Assembly (NCBI GenBank): GCA_021155855.1
Contig: JAJNAZ010000002.1
Coordinates: 1 to 64,000 of the forward strand
DNA: 64,000 nt
Direction of reading: 5' to 3'
Source of the DNA: Solirubrobacterales bacterium
GTDB taxonomy: Bacteria > Actinomycetota > Thermoleophilia > Solirubrobacterales > 70-9
The notes under the pieces are model-generated. The model was not told the origin of the DNA. It saw only the letters and a program-made list of their open reading frames with translations, and did not search any database. The translations under genes were made by a program, and so were the position numbers. Shown here one piece after another: positions 28,135 to 36,194 of this stretch (positions are counted from its first letter, which is position 1; every line of letters starts with the position of its first letter).

Positions 28135-29228
28135 GCTACCCGTTCGAGCAGCTCCCCGAACCCGCGGACGGTGTCCTCCCAGCGACGCTCGGTGTCGCGC
28201 ACCTCGACCGCGCCGGCGGCCAGGCGGGTGCGTTCGTCGTCGTTGCCGAGGCGCTCGATCGCGGCCCGGAGCGCGCTTGGGTCCGGTTCCAGCGCCGGGA
28301 TCCCGGATCTCGCCGTCCCGCTCGGATGCGAGGCGACGAGCACCCCATTGACGCCGTCGCGGACGGCCTCGTTCATCGGCGGGGCATCATTGGTGATCGA
28401 CGGCATCCCGAACGCGATTGCCTCATAGAGCGGCAGCCCGAGCCCTTCCCAGCGAGCCGGGGAGAGGCAGACGTCGCAGCTTGCGACCTCACGCAGGTGC
28501 TCGGCGGTGGGCTTGTCACCGACGTCGAGGACGATCCGTGAGTCGCGCCGCGCCGCCCGCTCGGCGGGCCGCAGGTGCCTGCGCTCGACCTGAGCCTTGA
28601 CCAACAGCCGCAGGCGCGGGTCGTCGGTCCCCATGAAGGCCTCCAGCACCGGCTCGAGCGGCTTTCGATGGCCGAGGAAGCCGCCGGGGAAGACGTAGGT
28701 GACGGTGGCCCGGTCCGCGGTCCTCGGTCCACGCTGCTCGGCGATCGCCAGCAGCTCGGGGTGACAGCCCCAGGGGATGTAGGGCGTTTCGAGGCCGAGC
28801 TCGTGGTAGCGCTGTTGCTCGGCGCGGGTGAGCGAGAAGACGACCTCGTAGGCGTCCCGCGCGCCGGCCACGTGATCGGCCGTGAAGTGCTCCCAGACGA
28901 AGCGTCCGATCGTCGCCACACCTCGGGCGCGCAGCGAGGCGAGCTCGGCGAACTGGTAGTTCTGGTCGCAGAAGACCGCCTCGATCCGGTTCTCTACGAC
29001 CCAGCGCTCGTACTCGTCGCCGCGGATCTCGTACTCGGACGCCTCGGTGACCCGGGGCTGATCCCAGACGTCATCGCGGTTGAGGGCGCCCGGCCGAGGC
29101 CCCCGCTCCTTCTTCGGTCGGGCGAGGACGAACGTCTGGTGGCCGAGCTGGTCGAGCGCCGAGCGCGTCTGGCGGCCGACCACCGGCTGGCCGCGGTTGA
29201 ACCACTTGCTCACCACCCCGATCCGCAT
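28131..29228 (-). CDS. Glycosyltransferase, GT-B type (cassette copy A)
   Basis: 365 aa. The N-terminus MRIGVVSKWFNRGQPVVGRQTRSALDQLGH resembles GT-B glycosyltransferase entry strands, and the C-terminal donor domain has the GT4-like block SPARWEGLGLPLYEAIAFGMPSITND with the conserved Glu. It is paralogous to the next gene and to the gene at 40379. The insertion AEQRGPRTADRATV near residue 165 is encoded by degenerate 7-bp repeats absent from the paralogues. Its start overlaps the upstream glycosyltransferase stop (TGATG) and its stop overlaps the downstream sulfotransferase. Sugar donor and acceptor unknown. Confidence 0.85.
   Translation of the reverse strand: MRIGVVSKWFNRGQPVVGRQTRSALDQLGHQTFVLARPKKERGPRPGALNRDDVWDQPRVTEASEYEIRGDEYERWVVENRIEAVFCDQNYQFAELASLRARGVATIGRFVWEHFTADHVAGARDAYEVVFSLTRAEQQRYHELGLETPYIPWGCHPELLAIAEQRGPRTADRATVTYVFPGGFLGHRKPLEPVLEAFMGTDDPRLRLLVKAQVERRHLRPAERAARRDSRIVLDVGDKPTAEHLREVASCDVCLSPARWEGLGLPLYEAIAFGMPSITNDAPPMNEAVRDGVNGVLVASHPSGTARSGIPALEPDPSALRAAIERLGNDDERTRLAAGAVEVRDTERRWEDTVRGFGELLERVA
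28713..28740 (-). repeat. Degenerate heptanucleotide repeat in glycosyltransferase
   Basis: GTCCGCG-GTCCTCG-GTCCACG-CTGCTCG on the plus strand, four related 7-mers. They encode the GPRTADR insertion that the paralogous glycosyltransferases lack. It resembles the recQ and thiG arrays but is more diverged. Confidence 0.55.
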
Positions 29229-30319
29229 CAGGAAACGCTTTCGACCAGGCCCGCTAGACCCTCAACCGTGTGCCGCCAGCTGCGCTCGCCGTCGCGCAGC
29301 TCCAGCGCGCCCCGGGCGAGCCGCTGACGCTCGGTCGCGTCCGCGAGTCGCTCGATCGCCGCAGTGAGCTGGTCGAGATCAGGGTCGAAGGCCGGGAGGC
29401 CCGAGCCGGCTTCCCCCCAGGGCACGGAGTCGACGCAGATCCCGTTGACCTGATCGAGGACGATCTCGTTCATCGGCGGCGAGTCGTTGGTGATCGAGGG
29501 GATCCCGAAGGCGAGCGCCTCATACAGTGGCAAACCGAGCCCCTCCCAGCGGGAGGGCGACAGGCAGACGTCGCAGGCGGCGAACTGGCGCAAGTGCTCG
29601 TCGGTCGGCCGGTCCTCGAGCTCGATCAGCACCCGCCGGTCGCCCCCCGCCGCCTTCTCCAGCCGGCCGGCCCTGCGGTCCACCTGGCCGCGGATCAGCA
29701 GCCGCAAGCGCGGGTCGCTCGTGCGAACGAAGGCCTCGACGATCTCGGGAAACGGCTTGCGCTTGCCCATGAAGCTGCCCGGGACGTAGAAGCGGACCAG
29801 ATCATCGGCGCCGCGGGCGGCACGAACCTCGTCGGCGATCCCGATCAGCTCCGGGTGACAGCCCCAGCTGAGCAGGGGGCTGTCGATGCCCAGCGTGCGG
29901 TAGCGCTCCCGCTCGGCGCGGGTGAAGGAGTAGATGACGTCGTAGGCCTCTCGCGCCGGCATCGCGTCCTCGGGTGCGAACGATTCCCAGACGAAGCGGC
30001 CGATCGTCCGCACGCCCTCGCGACGCAGGCCGGCGATCTCGGCGAACTGGTCGTTCTGGTCGCAGAGCACCGCCTGGATCCCGTACTCGCGGACCCACGC
30101 CAGGTACTCGTCCGCCGGGATGTCGGCGGCTCCCGAGTGGGTGACGCCGGGCTGATCCCAGACCGGATCGGGGACCCGCTCGAGCTGGGCGCGGGGGCCC
30201 TTGCCCTGCTTCGCGAGTATGAAGGTCTGATGGCCGAGCTCGTCGAGCGCCGAGCGGATCTGGCGCGACACAACCGCCTGCCCGCTCGCGAACCACTTGG
30301 TCACGATCCCTATGCGCAT
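29228..30319 (-). CDS. Glycosyltransferase, GT-B type (cassette copy B)
   Basis: 363 aa from ATG 30319; the track joins it to shadow sequence of the upstream sulfotransferase, and that extension is rejected. It starts MRIGIVTKWFASGQAVVSRQIRSALDELGH and has the family strings CDQNDQFAEIAGLR, IGRFVWESF, and the donor-site block SPSRWEGLGLPLYEALAFGIPSITND. It is clearly a paralogue of the downstream gene. It starts 11 nt after the upstream sulfotransferase and overlaps the next gene by 1 nt. No transmembrane segment, so it acts on the cytoplasmic side. The sugar is unknown. Confidence 0.86.
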   Translation of the reverse strand: MRIGIVTKWFASGQAVVSRQIRSALDELGHQTFILAKQGKGPRAQLERVPDPVWDQPGVTHSGAADIPADEYLAWVREYGIQAVLCDQNDQFAEIAGLRREGVRTIGRFVWESFAPEDAMPAREAYDVIYSFTRAERERYRTLGIDSPLLSWGCHPELIGIADEVRAARGADDLVRFYVPGSFMGKRKPFPEIVEAFVRTSDPRLRLLIRGQVDRRAGRLEKAAGGDRRVLIELEDRPTDEHLRQFAACDVCLSPSRWEGLGLPLYEALAFGIPSITNDSPPMNEIVLDQVNGICVDSVPWGEAGSGLPAFDPDLDQLTAAIERLADATERQRLARGALELRDGERSWRHTVEGLAGLVESVS

Positions 30320-30330
30320 GCGACCTTCGG

Positions 30331-31272
30331 CTACGACGCTTCGATCCGAGCCGTGGCTCGCTCGACCGCGTCGGCGCCGATCGGGTACTCGAGCTCGGCC
30401 AAGAGATCGCCCGCCACCGCCTCGAACTCCGCCCGTTGATCGGCGCTCATCTGGGTTCGCCAGCGGGCGACACGGTCCGCGCTCGGCGGCTTGGTCGTCA
30501 TCGCGTGCGTGGCCATCCGCCGCTCGACGCTGAGCTCCTGCGCCCGCCCGTCGCCGGGCAGCGCCCGCGCCATCTCCTGCAACCGCTCTCCGGAGCGCTC
30601 GTGGTAGGCGAGCATCGCGTCGTCCCAGGGGAGTTCGATGAACCCGCTCACCCGTCGCAGCACCGGCTCGGTGTCGAGGATCAGGTCCTCGTAGCGGATC
30701 TCGGTGTAGTGCTCGAGCTGCGGCGAGTCCTCGCGTGCCTTGGTGACCTTCTTTCGCCACCGCCGGGCGACGTCGGCCGCGCTCAGGTCGCGGACGGTCC
30801 GATCGAGGACCGAGAGCGCGACGTCGCGACCGTCGCGGATCACGTGCACGAAGCGTGCCTCGGGAAGTGCGCGCTGGATCAGCTTCATCTTCTGCACGTA
30901 GGTCGGCGTCTTCTCGCCCCAGCGGGGCTTGCCCTGCTGCTCCATGTAGGCCTCGTAGAAGGTGCGCACCACGGGGCCCGGCTTGATCTCCGGCAGCGCC
31001 CGCAGGCGCCCGAGCATCTCCTCGTCGCTGAAGCCGAAGTCGTCCCACTCGCGCGCCGACTTCATCGCCGCCAGCGCGTCCTCAGCGGTGGCGTCGTCCT
31101 TGCGCGCCGCCTTGATCAGGTCGGGGACGAAGTGGGTCTCGGGCGGGATCGTGAGCTGCGGGTGGGCGTCGAGCATCATCCGCAACAGCGTCGTGCCGGA
31201 GCGGTTCATGCCGACCACGAACACGGCGGGGGTGCGGCGTGCGTCGTCCTTATGTCGCTTGAACAGTCGCAT
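30331..31272 (-). CDS. PAPS-dependent sulfotransferase (cassette copy 2)
   Basis: 313 aa. PAPS loop GMNRSGTTLLRMMLDAHPQL (about 20-39) and 3'-phosphate motif FVHVIRDGRDVALSVLDR (about 145-162). The intervening WGEKTPTYVQKMKLIQRALPEA is shared with all cassette copies. The C-terminal shared segment reads MTTKPPSADRVARWRTQMS ... FEAVAGDLLAELEY. It is cytoplasmic, with a basic N-terminus. It lies directly upstream of two glycosyltransferases, which suggests its acceptor is the sugar they add; that is inference. Confidence 0.88.
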   Translation of the reverse strand: MRLFKRHKDDARRTPAVFVVGMNRSGTTLLRMMLDAHPQLTIPPETHFVPDLIKAARKDDATAEDALAAMKSAREWDDFGFSDEEMLGRLRALPEIKPGPVVRTFYEAYMEQQGKPRWGEKTPTYVQKMKLIQRALPEARFVHVIRDGRDVALSVLDRTVRDLSAADVARRWRKKVTKAREDSPQLEHYTEIRYEDLILDTEPVLRRVSGFIELPWDDAMLAYHERSGERLQEMARALPGDGRAQELSVERRMATHAMTTKPPSADRVARWRTQMSADQRAEFEAVAGDLLAELEYPIGADAVERATARIEAS

Positions 31273-31360
31273 GGCGGAGAGGCCGCGGCCCCCGGCGAGA
31301 GCATGGGCGGGGGTCGCAGGCGAGCCGAAAAGGATGGCAGAGACGGCCAGGCCGCGTCGC

Positions 31361-32380
31361 TCAGTCGCCGCGCTCGGAGCGATCCTTCGCCCACGCCCAC
31401 TCGTCGGGCGAAATCCATGTGTCGCGCGGGGTCACCGTCTCGTAGCCGAGCTCGTCGAGCAGGTAGCCGGCAGCCTGCTCGAACTCCGCGTTCTCGGCGT
31501 CGCTCATCTCTCGCCTCCAGACCGCGACCCGGTCGGCGTTGGGCGGCTTGGTGGTCATCGCGTGCGCCGCGACCCGCTCGCCGGCCTCGCGCTCGGGCCG
31601 GCCCTTCTTCGCCGGCAGGGCGCCCGCCATCTCCTGGAGGCGCTCCTCCGCTCGCTCGTGGTATCCCAGCATCGCCGGGTCGAAGTCGAGCTCGATGAGC
31701 TCGCAGACGCGGCGCAGGATCGCCTCGGTGTCGCTGATCAGGTCCTCGTAGCGGACCTCGATGTAGTCGCCTTTGTCGATCTCGGCCGCATTCTCGCGCG
31801 ACTTGATGATTCGCTTGCGCCAGCGTCGCGCCATCTCGCGCGGCGGCACCGGTTCCTTGCCGCGCTTGACCACGCGCGCGTTCTGCGACAGGCCCGCGTC
31901 GCGACCGTCACGGATCACGTGGATGAAGCGCGCCTCCGGCAGCGTTTTCTGGATCTTCTTCATCTTGCGCACGTAATCGGGGGTCTTGTCGCCCCAGCGC
32001 GGCTTGCCGTGCCTGTGCGCGTAGAGCAGATAGAAGGCTCGCAGCGCGTCGGCGGTGTTGAACCGCTCGAGCTGCTCGAAGCTGGCGAGCAGATCGTCCT
32101 CTGCCAGCCCGAAGTCGTTCCAGCGCCGGCGCTCGTCGCGAACGATCGCCCGCGAGGCGATGCTGGGGTTGAAACGGAGCCTCCCCGAGGCCTGGATGAA
32201 CGGGAGCACGAAATGCGTTTCGGGAGGGATCGCGAGCTGGGGATGGGCATCGAGCATCATTCGCAACAGCGTCGTGCCGGAGCGCCCGACGCCGACCACG
32301 AACGGAGCCGGCGCGGGGGGCTCGGACCGGCCGCGGAGGCGGCGGTTGCGCAGGAATTTGATCGAGTAGTTCAGGGCCAA
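31361..32380 (-). CDS. PAPS-dependent sulfotransferase (cassette copy 3)
   Basis: 339 aa. It has the PAPS loop GVGRSGTTLLRMMLDAHPQL, WGDKTPDYVRKMKKIQKTLPEA and FIHVIRDGRDAGLSQNAR. The C-terminal segment MTTKPPNADRVAVWRREMS is nearly identical to copy 2, which points to tandem duplication. It ends with a longer Trp-rich tail (WISPDEWAWAKD). An 88-nt gap separates it from copy 2. No signal peptide or membrane helix. Confidence 0.88.
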   Translation of the reverse strand: MALNYSIKFLRNRRLRGRSEPPAPAPFVVGVGRSGTTLLRMMLDAHPQLAIPPETHFVLPFIQASGRLRFNPSIASRAIVRDERRRWNDFGLAEDDLLASFEQLERFNTADALRAFYLLYAHRHGKPRWGDKTPDYVRKMKKIQKTLPEARFIHVIRDGRDAGLSQNARVVKRGKEPVPPREMARRWRKRIIKSRENAAEIDKGDYIEVRYEDLISDTEAILRRVCELIELDFDPAMLGYHERAEERLQEMAGALPAKKGRPEREAGERVAAHAMTTKPPNADRVAVWRREMSDAENAEFEQAAGYLLDELGYETVTPRDTWISPDEWAWAKDRSERGD

Positions 32381-32427
32381 GGCGAGCGCCGACGGCGCCG
32401 GACGCGAATTGGATGCCGGCGGGCAGT

Positions 32428-33327
32428 TCAGGAGGATGGCACTTCGTAGCCGAGCTCGGCGAGCAGGTCGCCGGCCACGGCCTCGAACTCGGCCCGCTCG
32501 GCGGTGCTCATCTGCTCGCGCCAGGCGCCCGTGCGAGCGCTGGTCGCCGGCTCGGCGGCGAGCGCGTGTGATGTCTTGCGCTCCTCTCCCGCTCGCTCCC
32601 GCCTGCCGCCCGCCGCCGGCAGGTCGCTGAGCTCCGCGAGCCGCACACCGGCGCGCTCCTGATGGCGCAGCATCGCCGGATCGAACTCCAGCTCGATCAG
32701 CTCGCAGACACGGCGCAGCGCGGGCTCCGGCGCGGCGACGAGGTCCTCGTAGCGCAGCTCGAGGTAGCGGCCGCGCAGACGCCGCGCCTGACGGCGCGCC
32801 TCGACAATTCGCCGCTGCCAGCGTTCCGCGGTGTCGGCGATCGGCTTTCCGGCGCCCATGCCCCGCCGGCGGCGCGAAAGCGCCACGTCGCGCCCGTCGC
32901 GAATCAGGTGCACGAACCGGGCCTCCCTCAGCACGCGGCCGATCAGCCGCATGCGTTCGACGTAGATCGGCGTCTTGTCGCCCCAGCGCGGCTTGCCCTC
33001 CCGCTCGGCGCAGAGGACGTAGAAGGCGCGCAGGATCGCGGCAGCGTCGGGCCGGTCGAGCCCCGCGATCCGTTCCCGCAGGCGGTCCGGGTCGAGTCCG
33101 AAGTCGGTCCAGCCACGGGCCGCGACGATCTCGTCGACGAGGTCATCGGTCGCGGCTCCGGCCCGGGCGCGCTCGATCAGCGCCGGCACGAAGTGGGTCT
33201 CCGCCGGGATCGCAAGCCGCGGATGGGCGTCGAGCATCAGGCGCAACAGCGTCGTACCGGAGCGCCCGACGCCGACCACGAACGGCGCCGGTTTGTCAAC
33301 GCCGCGCCCCCGGCGCAGCGGCCTCAC
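32428..33327 (-). CDS. PAPS-dependent sulfotransferase (cassette copy 4, coupled to purQ)
   Basis: 299 aa. PAPS loop GVGRSGTTLLRLMLDAHPRL begins at about residue 19, and FVHLIRDGRDVALSRRRRG marks the 3'-phosphate site. The C-terminal shared segment is less conserved (AAEPATSARTGAWREQMS), so this copy has diverged in the region that may contact the acceptor. Its start codon overlaps the purQ stop by 4 nt, so translation is coupled to purQ and the cassette is part of the purine transcript. Acceptor unknown. Confidence 0.88.
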   Translation of the reverse strand: MRPLRRGRGVDKPAPFVVGVGRSGTTLLRLMLDAHPRLAIPAETHFVPALIERARAGAATDDLVDEIVAARGWTDFGLDPDRLRERIAGLDRPDAAAILRAFYVLCAEREGKPRWGDKTPIYVERMRLIGRVLREARFVHLIRDGRDVALSRRRRGMGAGKPIADTAERWQRRIVEARRQARRLRGRYLELRYEDLVAAPEPALRRVCELIELEFDPAMLRHQERAGVRLAELSDLPAAGGRRERAGEERKTSHALAAEPATSARTGAWREQMSTAERAEFEAVAGDLLAELGYEVPSS

Positions 33328-33995
33328 ACCGCCGCGGGCGCCGCGCTACGGACCAGCGACTCGAACAGCTTCAGCCCGTCCGCGGACCCGGTCAGCGGGT
33401 CGACCGCATGCTCGGGATGGGGCATCAGGCCGACGACGTTGCCGCGTTCGTTGGCCATCCCCGCGACATCGGCGACGGAGCCGTTCGGGTTTTCGCCAGC
33501 CGCGTAGCGAAAGACGATCCGGCCGCTCTCCTCGAGCTCGGCCAGCGCCTGCGGCGGCGCAAACCAGCGCCCACTCAGGTGCTTGACGGGGATCGAGAGT
33601 CGGTCGCCCCGCTGACAGGCCGCCGTAGCCGCGGTGTCGGTGCGCTCGACCTCGACCTCGACCTGGCGGCAGACGAAGCGCAGGCCGGCGTTCGGCAGCA
33701 GCGCCCCGGGGAGCAGGCCGGCCTCGCAAAGCACCTGGAACCCGTTGCAGATCCCGAGCACGGGTCGGCCGGCGGCGGCGAACTCGCGCACGGCCTCCAT
33801 CGCCGGGGCGAACCGCGCGATCGCGCCCGCGCGCAGATAGTCACCGTATGAGAACCCGCCGGGGATGACCACCGCGGCGAGGTCGCCGAGCTCGGCCTCG
33901 CGGTGCCAGACCAGCCTCGCCTCGTCGACGCGCTCACAGGCGAGCACCGCATCACGCTCGTCGCACGATCCGGGGAACTGAAGCACCCCGATCAT
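33324..33995 (-). CDS. purQ: Phosphoribosylformylglycinamidine synthase subunit I (glutaminase)
   Basis: 223 aa, class I glutamine amidotransferase. The nucleophile Cys is in VLGICNGFQVL (about residue 85) and the His-Glu pair in LMPHPEHAVDP near the C-terminus. The N-terminus IGVLQFPGSCDERDAV is typical of PurQ. It supplies ammonia to PurL in the presence of PurS. It overlaps purS by 4 nt upstream and a sulfotransferase gene by 4 nt downstream. Confidence 0.96.
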   Translation of the reverse strand: MIGVLQFPGSCDERDAVLACERVDEARLVWHREAELGDLAAVVIPGGFSYGDYLRAGAIARFAPAMEAVREFAAAGRPVLGICNGFQVLCEAGLLPGALLPNAGLRFVCRQVEVEVERTDTAATAACQRGDRLSIPVKHLSGRWFAPPQALAELEESGRIVFRYAAGENPNGSVADVAGMANERGNVVGLMPHPEHAVDPLTGSADGLKLFESLVRSAAPAAV

Positions 33996-34228
33996 CCTGA
34001 TTCAGATCCCGTCGACAAGATTTCGTAGTCCTCGATCAGCGGATTCGCGAGCAGCTTCTCGCACAGCGCCTCGAGGTCGGCCCCGTCCTCGGCCTCGAGC
34101 TCGACCAGGCGCCCGACGCGAACGTGCGAGACGCCGTCGAAGCCGAGCGCCGGCAGTGCTCGCTCGACCGCCTTCCCCTGGGGATCGAGGATGCCCTCCT
34201 TGGGCCGGATCAGCACGCGCGCCTTCAC
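33992..34228 (-). CDS. purS: Phosphoribosylformylglycinamidine synthase subunit PurS
   Basis: 78 aa, the normal size. It starts with GTG (KARVLIRPKEGILDPQGKAVERAL) and has VSHVRVGRLVELE and a C-terminal helix EKLLANPLIEDYEI. PurS forms the bridge between PurQ and PurL. The GTG lies 7 nt after TAGATT, but that hexamer overlaps the stop codon of the upstream sulfotransferase, so a leaderless promoter is possible yet uncertain. It overlaps purQ by 4 nt. Confidence 0.95.
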   Translation of the reverse strand: MKARVLIRPKEGILDPQGKAVERALPALGFDGVSHVRVGRLVELEAEDGADLEALCEKLLANPLIEDYEILSTGSESG

Positions 34229-34238
34229 CGGTCTGAAT

Positions 34239-35258
34239 CTAGCGATCGACCCGGCCGCCCAGCCGGCGTGAGCGGCGCCTCGCGCGGCCCATGAACCCCG
34301 AGAGCCGGGACCGTGCGGGCGGCGGGGTGAGGTCGAGCGGCGTCTCGCCGGCGTCCAGCTCGAGGACCTCGGAGTAGCCCGCCTGCTCGAGCTCGGGCTC
34401 GATCGCGATCAGCCGCGCCGCGCGCGCCCAGCGCGGATCGTCGGCGAGGTGGACTTCGGGGCCGCGGCTGATGTGCGCCCGGGCCCAGTCGACGACCGGG
34501 TCCGGCGGCGCGCGGCCGGTGAGCTCATAGATCCGCTCAAGCTGGCCGCCGGGATCGGCGCTCAGGTCCTCGAGGCGGACGAGCGCGTAGCGGTCGCCGA
34601 ACAGCCGCGCGCCGTCCCCGCTCGTGGTCTCGAAGGCGGCCTTCCAGACGATCAGGGGGCGGAGGAAGTCCGGGATGTCGGCGGGGAGGTCGAGCGAGCG
34701 CCGGCGGGCGATCACCTCCTCCGAGATCCTGCGACTCGACCACAGGGGCCGCCCGGTGCGGGCGGTGAAGAAGGTCTCGGCGTCCGGATAGAGGTCGATG
34801 CGCCGGCGCCGACCCAGCAGCATCGAGGCGGTCACCGCACGCGGGTCGCGGACCAGGTGAACGACCGCGGCCTCGGGATCGAGCTGCGCGAGCGCTCCGA
34901 GCTTGTGGTGGAATCGGGTCTCCTTGATCGCCACGTCGGGCGCCTGGTCGAGCAGGTACGCGAGCAACGCCTCGACGTGCGCCGGCAGCCCCGGCTCGAG
35001 CTCTTCCTCGGGCGCTCGCGGCCCGCCACAGTTGAAAAGCTCGATCGGCAGCTCCGCGAACCGCTCGGATCGGAAGCGCTCGCGCGCCGCGCGGGTCTCT
35101 GCGAAGGCGTCCTCGTATCGCGCTCCGCTGCCGCCGCCGACTGTCGCGGCTTCCTCGCGCAGCGGCTCATAGAAGCAGCGCAGGCCGGGATCCTCGCCCA
35201 GCGCGTCATAGAGGATCGTCGTGCCGGACCGGCGCAGTCCGACGATGAACAGGTTCAT
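34239..35258 (-). CDS. Sulfotransferase-family protein, divergent (between purC and purS)
   Basis: 339 aa. The PAPS loop is FIVGLRRSGTTILYDALGEDPGL at the extreme N-terminus, and the 3'-phosphate motif is VVHLVRDPRAVTASMLLGRRR (about 142-162). It lacks the C-terminal segment common to the four clustered copies and has different flanking motifs (FHHKLGALAQLDPEA, YALVRLEDLSADPGGQLERIYEL), so it belongs to another sulfotransferase branch. It ends in a very basic tail (RARRRSRRLGGR). It stands between purC and purS on the same strand, 10 nt from purS, and is probably co-transcribed with them. Confidence 0.85.
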   Translation of the reverse strand: MNLFIVGLRRSGTTILYDALGEDPGLRCFYEPLREEAATVGGGSGARYEDAFAETRAARERFRSERFAELPIELFNCGGPRAPEEELEPGLPAHVEALLAYLLDQAPDVAIKETRFHHKLGALAQLDPEAAVVHLVRDPRAVTASMLLGRRRRIDLYPDAETFFTARTGRPLWSSRRISEEVIARRRSLDLPADIPDFLRPLIVWKAAFETTSGDGARLFGDRYALVRLEDLSADPGGQLERIYELTGRAPPDPVVDWARAHISRGPEVHLADDPRWARAARLIAIEPELEQAGYSEVLELDAGETPLDLTPPPARSRLSGFMGRARRRSRRLGGRVDR

Positions 35259-35288
35259 CCGTTCAGGGTAGGGATCGCGGGCGCGGCG

Positions 35289-36140
35289 CTAGAGGCGCCG
35301 GTCCGTGATCCGCTCGTAGGCCTCGACGTACTTGGCCCGCGTGTTGGCGACCACGTCGTCGGGAAGCTCGGGGCCGGGCGGGCTGTGGTCCCACCCCGAC
35401 TGGTCGAGCCAATCGCGAACGTACTGCTTGTCGAACGAGGCCTGCGCGCGGCCGGGCTCGTAGGCATCAGCGGGCCAGAAGCGCGAGGAATCCGGGGTCA
35501 GCACCTCGTCGCCGAGCACGATCTCCGCGCCGGGGGAGGCGCCGAACTCGAACTTGGTGTCGGCGATGATGATCCCGCGCTCGCCGGCGTGAGTCGCCGC
35601 GTGCTCGTAGAGCTCGAGCGTGATCCTGCGCAGGTCCTCGATCAGCGCCCGGTCGCCGATCAGCTCGGCAGCGCGCTCGAAGTCGATGTTCTCGTCGTGC
35701 TCGCCGAGCTCCGCCTTGGTCGCCGGGGTGAAGATCGGCTCGGGCAGCTTGTCGGATTCGCGCAGGCCCGCCGGCAGCTCGATCCCGCAGACGGAACCCG
35801 TGTCGCGATACTCGCGCCAGCCGGAGCCGGAGAGGTATCCCCGGGCGACGCACTCGACCGGATACATCTCCAGCCGCCTCACGCGCAGCGCCCTGCCCTC
35901 GACCTCCGCCGGGACGTCCTCGGAGATGTAGTGGTTGGGGCAGATGTGGCCGGTGGTCTCGAACCAGAACACCGACATCTGGCTCAGCACCTTGCCCTTG
36001 TCGGGGATCGGCGTCGGCAGGACCACGTCATACGCGGAGATTCGATCGGAGGCGACCATCAGCAGGTCGTCCTCGACCTGGTACATCTCGCGGACCTTGC
36101 CGGAGGCGAGCAGTCGGAGATCGGCGAGCGCTGCGGTCAT
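35289..36140 (-). CDS. purC: Phosphoribosylaminoimidazole-succinocarboxamide synthase
   Basis: 283 aa. It has the N-terminal ATP-site strings [30 protein letters not shown], then the SAICAR signature [17 protein letters not shown], and [10 protein letters not shown] with [15 protein letters not shown]. It condenses CAIR with aspartate. It follows purB by about 54 nt and precedes a divergent sulfotransferase by about 30 nt. ATG start; no strong RBS seen. Confidence 0.97.
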   Translation of the reverse strand: MTAALADLRLLASGKVREMYQVEDDLLMVASDRISAYDVVLPTPIPDKGKVLSQMSVFWFETTGHICPNHYISEDVPAEVEGRALRVRRLEMYPVECVARGYLSGSGWREYRDTGSVCGIELPAGLRESDKLPEPIFTPATKAELGEHDENIDFERAAELIGDRALIEDLRRITLELYEHAATHAGERGIIIADTKFEFGASPGAEIVLGDEVLTPDSSRFWPADAYEPGRAQASFDKQYVRDWLDQSGWDHSPPGPELPDDVVANTRAKYVEAYERITDRRL

Positions 36141-36194
36141 GCGCGGCCGATGCTAACAACGGGTACGGCGCGTCCCGCCGGCAACCGGGCGCCG

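Noticed and set aside
34236-34241. TAGATT 7 nt before the purS start as a leaderless promoter
   Set aside because: The TAG is the stop codon of the upstream sulfotransferase, so the match may be coincidence; it was not listed as a promoter.
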